Assembly: GCF_002795425.1 (NCBI RefSeq)
Contig: NZ_PHHA01000009.1
Location: 43,833 to 107,832, forward strand
DNA from: Conservatibacter flavescens
GTDB lineage: Bacteria; Pseudomonadota; Gammaproteobacteria; Enterobacterales; Pasteurellaceae
Length of the DNA stretch: 64,000 nt
Reading direction: 5' to 3'
Shown in pieces: positions 57,852 through 64,000 of the stretch. The first letter of the stretch is position 1; each line of letters starts with the position of its first letter. The notes below the pieces were generated by a model. That model was not told the origin of the DNA, searched no databases, and saw only the letters and a program-made list of their open reading frames with translations. Made by a program: the position numbers and the translations under genes.

Positions 57852-58910
57852 TTAAACCATTTCATCTGATGGCCACGCATTGATTACCGCCTTAACCAAG
57901 GTTGCCAGTGGAATAGCAAAAAATACGCCCCAAAAACCCCATAATCCACCAAAAATTAATACTGCGATAATGATAGTCAGCGGGTGTAAATTGACCGCTT
58001 CAGAAAATAAGAAAGGCACTAATAAATTTCCATCTAAAATTTGGCTAATAGTATAGGCAATCAAGATATACCAAAAAGTCGGTGTAATGCCAAATTGAAA
58101 AGCGGCAACTAGCACTACTGGAATGGTAATTAAAACGGCACCGATATACGGTACTAGAACAGATAATCCGACACCAACAGCCAATAGTAATGGATAACGC
58201 AAATCAAAATATAAGAAAATAATATAACTCACCACCGCCATGATCAAAATTTCAATAATTTTGCCACGAATGTAGTTCGCGATTTGTTGTTTCATTTCTA
58301 TCCAAACTTTAGAGGCTAAATGACGATTACGCGGTAAAAATTTACTGACACTTTCAAGCAATTCCGTTTTATCTTTTAGCATGAAGAAAACCATCAATGG
58401 AACTAAAAATGCATAAATACCTAGCGTAACCAAACTCATAATTGAGGTTAAAGAAAACTTAAATACTGACTCAGCAAAACCTAAAATCTTATCCCTTGAG
58501 GCAGTAAAAATCGTATCAATCATGGCATAATCAATTAGCTCAGGGTAATTTTCTGGCAATGATAATACCCAAGCATGAAACTGATTAATCATATTCGGTA
58601 AATCACGCAGTAAATTTAGCGTTTGATTCCAAAGATTTGGGATTAAAAAAATCACCATGAAAAAAACAAGTGCGATGAAACCACCTAATACAAGAAATAA
58701 TGAAAAAGCATAAGGTAATTTCATTTTGTCCGATAAAAAGCGAATGGGCCATTCTAATAAATAAGCCAATACAATAGCGATAAGTAAAGGCGCCATCAAA
58801 TCACTAAAGAAATAAACAGCAATAAAGCCAAACAGCAAAATCGCCAATAATCCCATCGCTTGAGGATCACTGAATCGCCGTTGATACCACGCTTTTATCA
58901 TTTCAAACAT
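57852..58910 (-). CDS. AI-2E family transporter (PerM-like)
   Basis: 352-residue inner-membrane protein with about eight hydrophobic segments ([20 protein letters not shown] and following). Family marks are [17 protein letters not shown] and the C-terminal [20 protein letters not shown]. Members include E. coli PerM/YdiK and TqsA; substrate is uncertain, and despite the family name AI-2 export is shown for few. It is convergent with glyS and divergent from arsC. Confidence 0.9.
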   Translation of the reverse strand: MFEMIKAWYQRRFSDPQAMGLLAILLFGFIAVYFFSDLMAPLLIAIVLAYLLEWPIRFLSDKMKLPYAFSLFLVLGGFIALVFFMVIFLIPNLWNQTLNLLRDLPNMINQFHAWVLSLPENYPELIDYAMIDTIFTASRDKILGFAESVFKFSLTSIMSLVTLGIYAFLVPLMVFFMLKDKTELLESVSKFLPRNRHLASKVWIEMKQQIANYIRGKIIEILIMAVVSYIIFLYFDLRYPLLLAVGVGLSVLVPYIGAVLITIPVVLVAAFQFGITPTFWYILIAYTISQILDGNLLVPFLFSEAVNLHPLTIIIAVLIFGGLWGFWGVFFAIPLATLVKAVINAWPSDEMV

Positions 58911-59022
58911 AATACTTTGTCTCCCAGCATTTTTTTACATGATTATAGCAAGTTATTTACTTGAGAAAAGTGAGAATTTATACTAACCACAACATTTCTC
59001 TTTTCACTATAAGGAACGCCCC

Positions 59023-59373
59023 ATGACGATAGCCCTATACCATAACCCGCGCTGCTCAAAAAGCCGTGAAACACTCAATTTACTGACAGAAAAAGGTATC
59101 CAACCTAATATTATTTTATACTTAGATCACTCCTTCTCTTTAGCAGAATTACAAGCGTTATTCCAAAAATTAGCTCTGACTTCTCCCCGCGAAATGATGA
59201 GAAAAAAAGACGATTTATACCGCACTTTGCAACTCGATAACCCAGAATTGACAAATGACGATTTATTTCAGGCGATCATGGCGCATTCTGCATTATTAGA
59301 GCGCCCTATTGTTGTCAATGGTAATAAAGCGAAAATTGGGCGGCCACCAGAATCCGTTCTCAGTATTTTGTAA
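59023..59373 (+). CDS. arsC: Arsenate reductase (glutaredoxin-dependent) ArsC
   Basis: 116 residues of the ArsC/Spx-type thioredoxin fold. HNPRCSKSRETLNLL contains the catalytic Cys with its anion-binding Arg/Ser loop; later Arg residues (SPREMMRKKD, LLERPIVVNGNKAKIGRPPE) complete the oxyanion site. It reduces arsenate to arsenite using glutathione and glutaredoxin. No arsR or arsenite pump is nearby, as usual in Haemophilus. An uptake sequence lies inside (59219-59227). Confidence 0.93.
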   Translation: MTIALYHNPRCSKSRETLNLLTEKGIQPNIILYLDHSFSLAELQALFQKLALTSPREMMRKKDDLYRTLQLDNPELTNDDLFQAIMAHSALLERPIVVNGNKAKIGRPPESVLSIL

Positions 59374-59427
59374 TTTGACATAAATAAGCTAGAATAGTGG
59401 GCGATGTCATTCAATTAAGGAGTTAGT

Positions 59428-59685
59428 ATGGCAAAAAAACTCAAAGCACAAACAACGTCCACTCAACTTGTTTACCAACATAATAAGGGCGTAATTCGTG
59501 ATAATGCCATTTTTGCGTTATTAAGCGATCAACTTTTCCGTTCTCGAACAGAAAAAAAATTAAAAGGCAAAGGCAGTTATCAACGTAAAGCAAAACATGC
59601 TCAAAAATATATTGAAAAGCCCGATCATAAAGTTTCTCCTCACAGAAATATTATGAACGGGCTTTTTATTACATGTGTATTTTAA
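59428..59685 (+). CDS. arfA: Alternative ribosome-rescue factor ArfA
   Basis: 85 residues: [39 protein letters not shown], then a basic tail. ArfA binds the empty mRNA channel of stalled ribosomes and recruits RF2. Known arfA mRNAs are cut or terminated inside the gene, giving non-stop proteins that tmRNA tags; only when tmRNA fails does active ArfA accumulate. The required hairpin is present within codons 63-80 here, and the hydrophobic end (NGLFITCVF) encoded beyond it is the usual instability tail. Confidence 0.93.
   Translation: MAKKLKAQTTSTQLVYQHNKGVIRDNAIFALLSDQLFRSRTEKKLKGKGSYQRKAKHAQKYIEKPDHKVSPHRNIMNGLFITCVF
59615..59667 (+). promoter_or_regulatory. Hairpin/terminator inside arfA
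   Basis: Long stem inside the coding region: AAAAGCCCG pairs with CGGGCTTTTT, and TCATAA/TTATGA with further pairs extend it. A T-run follows. It matches the RNase III-cleaved or terminating hairpin known to make arfA transcripts non-stop. Confidence 0.8.
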
Positions 59686-59703
59686 TTGATGAGGAAAATA
59701 ATG

Positions 59704-59994
59704 ATGGCAAGCAAACGTGAACTTTTATTTGCTAACAATTGGACTGTGCGTATTAGCGACCCAGGAGAAGAAGGCGCACATAGTCATTTATTTGAGACAA
59801 CTTATGTGACGTTAGAAGCAGAAATTAATCAGGCCGAAATCAATTATCTTTTCACGCGTAAAACGGAAGATAAAATTGAAATTCAACAAACATTCACGGA
59901 TTTAAAAGAATTATTTAAATTTGTCGCAGACTACATGGATGCTGTCAGCTTAGGCTTATTAGGCGTCAAAATTGGCCAATTAACCCTACAATAA
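59704..59994 (+). CDS. Hypothetical protein
   Basis: About 96 residues from MASKRELLFANNWTVRISDP; an ATG one codon earlier is possible, and both follow GAGGA. Acidic, soluble, without signal peptide or membrane segment. Sequence such as HSHLFETTYVTLEAEINQAE and FKFVADYMDAVSLGLLGVKI does not match a family I can name; I believe a similar ORF follows arfA in Haemophilus, but give no function. It ends at a TTTGGCGTAG/CTACGCCAAA hairpin. Confidence 0.75.
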   Translation: MASKRELLFANNWTVRISDPGEEGAHSHLFETTYVTLEAEINQAEINYLFTRKTEDKIEIQQTFTDLKELFKFVADYMDAVSLGLLGVKIGQLTLQ

Positions 59995-59999
59995 CCCCA

Positions 60000-60024
60000 T
60001 TTGGCGTAGTCGCCCTACGCCAAA
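60000..60024 (+). terminator. Hairpin ending the arsC-arfA region
   Basis: Ten-base-pair stem TTTGGCGTAG/CTACGCCAAA with a 5-nt loop, 5 nt after the stop of the hypothetical gene. The T-run is poor. Confidence 0.7.
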
Positions 60025-60171
60025 ATTATGAAATTATATTCCGTAAATGCACCTATTGCAATTTTTAAGGAAATCACTCGTTAATTCATTTGAAATTTTC
60101 ACAGAAAAGTAATGAACTTAATTGACCTTAAGTTTATCTAAAGATTAGAAAACAAAAAGAGGAGTCACCCT

Positions 60172-60858
60172 ATGTCAGAAAAACGAGTATTACGCTGGTC
60201 AATTACCCCAAAAGGGAAAAATCCTGCCCATATCGGCGCGTCGGTTATACACCCCGACGGCTCAATCGGCAAAGTGGTCGGCGGTAATAAAACCGTCAGC
60301 TTCGGCGGCAAGGCCGCAGCCTGTATTGGTGATGCGGTAGAATGCCCCGGCCATAGCGGAGTGATTCTGCAAGGGGCTAAAAGCGTTTCCATCGGCGGAA
60401 AATCTCTGGCTCGAGAAGGCGATAAAACCAGTTGCGGCGGGGTGATTATGAATGGCTTCCCGACCATTACCGTATCAGACCAAACCAAAACTGTGCATGG
60501 CAAAAGTGAGCAGGAAAACGCAAAAGAAATTCGGTTAAGCTTATTACAATCTGCCCATTCTCATGAAAGCGGTTATGCCGGTATGCCATATCTTCTTAAA
60601 TTAGATGGCGCTGAGGCAGGACAAGGGATTATTGATGAAAACGGCGAGTTAGCATTAGAAATCAAAGAAAATGTTCAATCCGGAGAAATTATTTTACCTA
60701 ATGGGCAATCTTTCCTGATTGAATTCATTGAGGATTTTAACAATACTCCTTCAGCGGAGGTTATCACTTCTCAAGGGTTCCCGGTCTATGAAGGGGACGA
60801 TAACACGACCGCCCTTGAGCAGGCTGAGCAATATTCTGAACTCATCAAAAAAGGATAA
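60172..60858 (+). CDS. PAAR-domain protein of the type VI secretion system
   Basis: 228 residues. The N-terminal 110 residues form a PAAR spike tip: GASVIHPDGSIGKVVGGNKT, the His/Cys zinc ligands in DAVECPGHSGVI, then SLAREGDKTSCGGVIM. PAAR proteins sharpen VgrG and carry effectors. The C-terminal part (LLKLDGAEAGQGIIDENGEL) resembles a small beta domain that may dock the effector encoded next. AGAGGAG precedes the ATG. Located 4 nt before the phospholipase D gene. No other T6SS structural gene is in the window. Confidence 0.88.
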   Translation: MSEKRVLRWSITPKGKNPAHIGASVIHPDGSIGKVVGGNKTVSFGGKAAACIGDAVECPGHSGVILQGAKSVSIGGKSLAREGDKTSCGGVIMNGFPTITVSDQTKTVHGKSEQENAKEIRLSLLQSAHSHESGYAGMPYLLKLDGAEAGQGIIDENGELALEIKENVQSGEIILPNGQSFLIEFIEDFNNTPSAEVITSQGFPVYEGDDNTTALEQAEQYSELIKKG

Positions 60859-60862
60859 ATCT

Positions 60863-62898
60863 ATGCCGGCTAGTCCTCTTATTTATGTATCAAAAAATGT
60901 GGGGAAGGCAATCGTTGCGCAACAATGGTTTTTGCCTCGAAAAGATCAAGACGGCAAGCCCCTATCCGCCGATCAAAATACCTATGTGCCTTCGACCATT
61001 CGCCCATTAATTAATGGTGAAGCCGCCTTTACCACGCTGTATGATTACATCAAACATGCAAATCGTTCCATTGATATTGCTATTTGGGGATTTCAACCGT
61101 CCATGTTTTTCAAACGAACGGGCGATGCGCAATGCATTGGTGATCTGTTAATTGAAAAAGCCCTCAATAACGTCCAGGTCAAAATCTTAGTTTGGAGTAT
61201 GTGGTTTAATGTTCAAACCTTTCAAGAAGCCAATCTTGGCAATATGCCTGAATTAGTGCCCTGGTTAGGCATGAAACAGGCGGAAGACGGTGTCACTGAG
61301 GAACAACAAGATTATGATTATTGGTGGTATTACGCACTAAAAGGCGAAATATATGAAAATTCAAGCCCGCATTTCTATCCTGCCTTGCATCCCTTTGAGC
61401 CATTATCTATTGGCCATGAGGCCTATGCCAGATTGATGGAATTTGTCCGTTCGGATAAACGGGCCAATCTACAATTTAAAAAACGCAGCGTAGCATTTGG
61501 GCCACGCTTTGATAAGCCTTCCTCTCCTTTAAGAAATGCCGTTCAGTTTTTTTCCCGTCTCATCACCAAAAGACCATTCTGATTGATTATGAAGAGCCGA
61601 AAAACGCGGTGGGGTTTGTTTTTCAACATAATATGACTGACCCTTACTGGGACACCAATGATCATTTTATTGGGACAAAAAGACCTCACGAAGGGAAAAA
61701 CTATACGGGCAATTTTCAGGATGTCTCCAGTATTGTTTCCGGACAAGTATTGTATGATATTAATCATAATTTCTGTCAATCCTGGGATCGTCCAAGCAAT
61801 ATTATGTATTCGTCGTCAACCGACAGCAACGTTCAATTGGCTTATGAGGAAAAATTATCAACAAACCTTAAACGCCAACAAGCACGCCAAGCATACAGCC
61901 CCAAAGACAAGCTGGGTGAAGAGGTGATGGCACAGATTTTGCGCACTTACGATACGCCGGAAGTGGAAGATATCCAGGCCATGTATCTGCAAAATATCAC
62001 CAAAGTCAGCAGCTATATTTATACGGAAAATCAATATTTTCGTTGGGGCAAGTTAGTCCAAACCTTTATCGAACACTGGCAAAAAATGAAACAATACCAC
62101 CGAACACAGCCAATTCATTGGTTTGTTGTCACCAATTCATCAGATAGTGGCATAGGCGGCGGAATAAAAAGCAGTTATGAGATGTTTAACTTATTAGGTC
62201 GTCGAGATGTGATGCCGGTGGTGGCAAAGGAATTTGATAAAGAATTGCCTCTGGACACGAGAGCATTTAAACAGCGCGATAAACAAATCAATCGGCTAGA
62301 AGCGAAAATCAAACGCTATGAAAAACATGGCTTACAGGGATTCGAACAAGCCGAAGATCTGAAACAGGAAATGGCGGAATTAAAGGCGCAGCAGGAAAAA
62401 GATGCCAAGGACATCATGCGAGAGGCCAAAAAATTAAAGCAAGATTTATCCGACGAAATCGGCATTAAAGTCCATATTTGCACCTTAGTTGCCCAAGTAC
62501 CGCCCCATTTGGATAATCCTGACACACCGATTGAAGATTATTGGCGAGAGGTGTATGTGCATTCAAAATGCACCATGATGGATGATACCTTTTTGTTTAT
62601 CGGTTCGGCGAATATTAATGAACGCAGTATGAAAACCGATACTGAGCTGGGCATTATTAGTGAATGTGCAAAAGTGACCAAGCAACTGCGCAAAGATTTA
62701 TGGCAGTTACATCTCAAGGAGGTGAATACGGAGGCAAACCCCAATCAATTAAATAACCCTACTAATGCACAAAAGGCGTTTAAGATTTGGGAGGAATTAT
62801 TAAAAATAAATACAGAACATAGAGATAAACAATTAACACCAATTAGACCATTATGTGAATTTCTACGTTTATCCCCAAAAATCACTAACCTGGATTAA
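60863..62898 (+). pseudogene. Phospholipase D-like T6SS effector (Tle5-like), frameshifted at a T tract
   Basis: The first frame (60863-61582) starts MPASPLIYVSKNVGKAIVAQ and has ANRSIDIAIWGFQPSMFF, then stops after LITKRPF. From T7 at 61547-61553 another frame gives FPSHHQKTILIDYEEPK, containing the first HxKx4D motif (His codon at 61564), and runs to 62898. The second HKD motif is VHSKCTMMDDTF followed by FIGSANINERSM (62560 on). One additional T would restore a single protein of about 678 residues with both catalytic motifs. As it stands, the first product lacks both motifs. Family members hydrolyse membrane phospholipids of rival cells. Confidence 0.85.
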
Positions 62899-62902
62899 GA
62901 TT

Positions 62903-63961
62903 ATGAAACAGAAAATCGTTATTATTGGATTAGCATTAGCCGGCATAACCGCTTGCACTGATCTCAACCCCGCTTTCACGGAGAAACCTTCTATGCAAAC
63001 CAAAACAGACTCTATCACAGATTTAACCTTTACTTGCGTGCAAGAAACCCGCCCACCTCTTTCCCCCGAAACTCAACAGCTTTATCTGTATGCCTATTAC
63101 CACGATTTACATAATATGTGGCTAGGCAAAAAGGGCGATGATGTTTGGAAAAGCACCGAACGATACTACCGAATCGCCGCCGCCAACGGCGATTATAAAG
63201 CCAATGTCAGACTACAATATTTAATTGAAAGCGGCAGAATTATAGTAAAAAAACCGCAAAAAACTGTTTATGAGTTAAATAAAGCCCTAGAAAAACAATT
63301 GCCTGCTACTGCCTATTATAATTTATATGGTTATTTAACTAACGGATACGGTGTCAAAACTGAAAAAGGCGGCCAGTTTGCTTATTTAAGAAAAGCCGCC
63401 GATTTAGGCAGTAGAGAAGCGCAGTATGAATTGGGTATTTTATTGAGACAGATCAAAGATAAGGAGACACTAAGTTTTCGTCTTCAACTTAGTGAGCAAC
63501 TTTTTGAATGCGCCTCAAAGCAGGGAATGAAAGAAGCATCTGAGAAATTAGGTATTAGCTTTCAGGTAGATAAAAAATATAAATTATCTCTACAGGCATA
63601 TCATCAAGGAGTAAAAGACGGTAGCGCCTTATCAGCAAGAAGATTAATGCGACCATTTAAGTCAAAAATAGATAAAAGCAATGAGATTGACTATTTAGCA
63701 TTATCACCTGATCCAGAAAGAGCAAAGCGTTATGAAATGATTGAAGAATATCTTTATGACAATAGCTACCTTAACCCGACAGTCCCAGAGCTAGACGAAA
63801 TCGTTCCCCTTCCGCCGGCCAAACTGCCGGCTTGGGACGGCAAAATCGCTTTTCAGCGTTGGTATGAAGGCGCTTCCCCACCGAAACCAAGCGAAGAATT
63901 AATGCAAAAACTGGCCGACCAAGCAGGGCTTGATGTGACTACAGGGCTACCGAAAAAATAA
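62903..63961 (+). CDS. Sel1-repeat/DUF6396-type lipoprotein, probable T6SS immunity protein
   Basis: 352 residues starting MKQKIVIIGLALAGITACTD with lipidated Cys18; the longer in-frame extension overlapping the effector is not used. The middle has Sel1-like helical repeats (AATAYYNLYGY-like ATAYYNLYGYLTNGYGVKTE, FAYLRKAADLGSREAQYELG). The C-terminal EIVPLPPAKLPAWDGKIAFQ and RWYEGASPPKPS match a domain often coded after PLD effectors. Periplasmic location suits protection from a lipase effector. It starts 4 nt after the effector stop. Confidence 0.75.
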   Translation: MKQKIVIIGLALAGITACTDLNPAFTEKPSMQTKTDSITDLTFTCVQETRPPLSPETQQLYLYAYYHDLHNMWLGKKGDDVWKSTERYYRIAAANGDYKANVRLQYLIESGRIIVKKPQKTVYELNKALEKQLPATAYYNLYGYLTNGYGVKTEKGGQFAYLRKAADLGSREAQYELGILLRQIKDKETLSFRLQLSEQLFECASKQGMKEASEKLGISFQVDKKYKLSLQAYHQGVKDGSALSARRLMRPFKSKIDKSNEIDYLALSPDPERAKRYEMIEEYLYDNSYLNPTVPELDEIVPLPPAKLPAWDGKIAFQRWYEGASPPKPSEELMQKLADQAGLDVTTGLPKK

Positions 63962-63970
63962 TTAAAACAT

Positions 63971-64000
63971 ACCGCACTTTTGTTTTGGAGAAAGTGCGGT
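63971..64000 (+). terminator. Inverted uptake-sequence terminator at the window edge
   Basis: ACCGCACTTT pairs with AAAGTGCGGT across a 10-nt loop, both arms exact uptake sequences. The downstream T-run would lie outside the window. Confidence 0.7.

Noticed and set aside
61609..62898. Second half of the phospholipase D as an independent gene starting at GTG 61609
   Set aside because: The first HKD motif lies upstream of that codon in the same frame, and no ribosome site precedes it; a frameshifted single gene fits better.

Overview
The window is chromosomal DNA of a Pasteurellaceae bacterium. The core genes closely resemble Haemophilus/Pasteurella/Aggregatibacter proteins (nqr operon, putP, comEA, hflD, rpsT, murJ), and the core is studded with the Hin-type DNA uptake sequence AAGTGCGGT: about 20 exact copies outside 32-55.7 kb, several as inverted pairs in terminators. 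I do not assign a species.

Layout. 1-1.2 kb: start of the dcw cluster (mraZ, rsmH, minus strand) with a three-repeat MraZ operator. 1.5-3.3 kb: a truncated efflux adaptor divergent from a MarR regulator and an ATPase-less ABC membrane protein, with four matching operators between them. 3.3-31.2 kb: housekeeping genes, namely patatin, tautomerase, purA, rpsT, murJ, alcohol dehydrogenase, putP, purB-hflD-mnmA, nqrABCDEF-apbE-nqrM (Na+-pumping NADH:quinone reductase with its flavin and iron maturation factors), bolA/yajG, tRNA-Phe and tRNA-Asn, mltC-yggX-mutY, trmB-yggL, hemW-rdgB, comEA and glyQ.

32.1-55.7 kb: an accessory island of about 23.5 kb separating glyQ from glyS, with only one Hin-type uptake sequence but three exact ACAAGCGGT (Apl-type) cores, which suggests import from another Pasteurellaceae lineage. 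It holds an MNT antitoxin with a truncated HEPN partner, a class III Fic enzyme, a YhcG-like nuclease, a glutaredoxin-like gene and its broken copy fused to a LOG-family fragment, and a type III-A CRISPR-Cas locus. The CRISPR locus comprises cas10, csm2-5, cas6, csx16, a Card1-like CARF nuclease, an NE0113-family CARF protein, a run of four tiny ORFs, cas2, cas1, a second cas2 and a 7-repeat array. The island continues with a hipA-hipB pair in reversed order, a glycosyltransferase, a DUF559 endonuclease, a tandem duplication carrying palindromic repeats, and a CfrBI-like restriction-modification pair. The RM pair sits inside glyS, between a duplicated 108-bp 5' fragment and the intact gene.

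Five 12-bp palindromes (consensus TACAAATTTGTA) lie 33-37 bp upstream of -10-like hexamers in front of cas10, csx16 and the tiny-ORF/cas2-cas1 block. This looks like one locus-wide control circuit and, with the tiny-ORF cassette, is the best candidate here for something undescribed. The locus also carries four coding breaks: frameshifts in csm5 and at the NE0113 3' end, and in-frame stops in the Card1-like gene and the first cas2. 55.7-64 kb returns to core genes (glyS, AI-2E-family transporter, arsC, arfA) and ends in a type VI secretion cargo cassette: PAAR spike, phospholipase D effector broken at a T7 tract, and a putative lipoprotein immunity protein.
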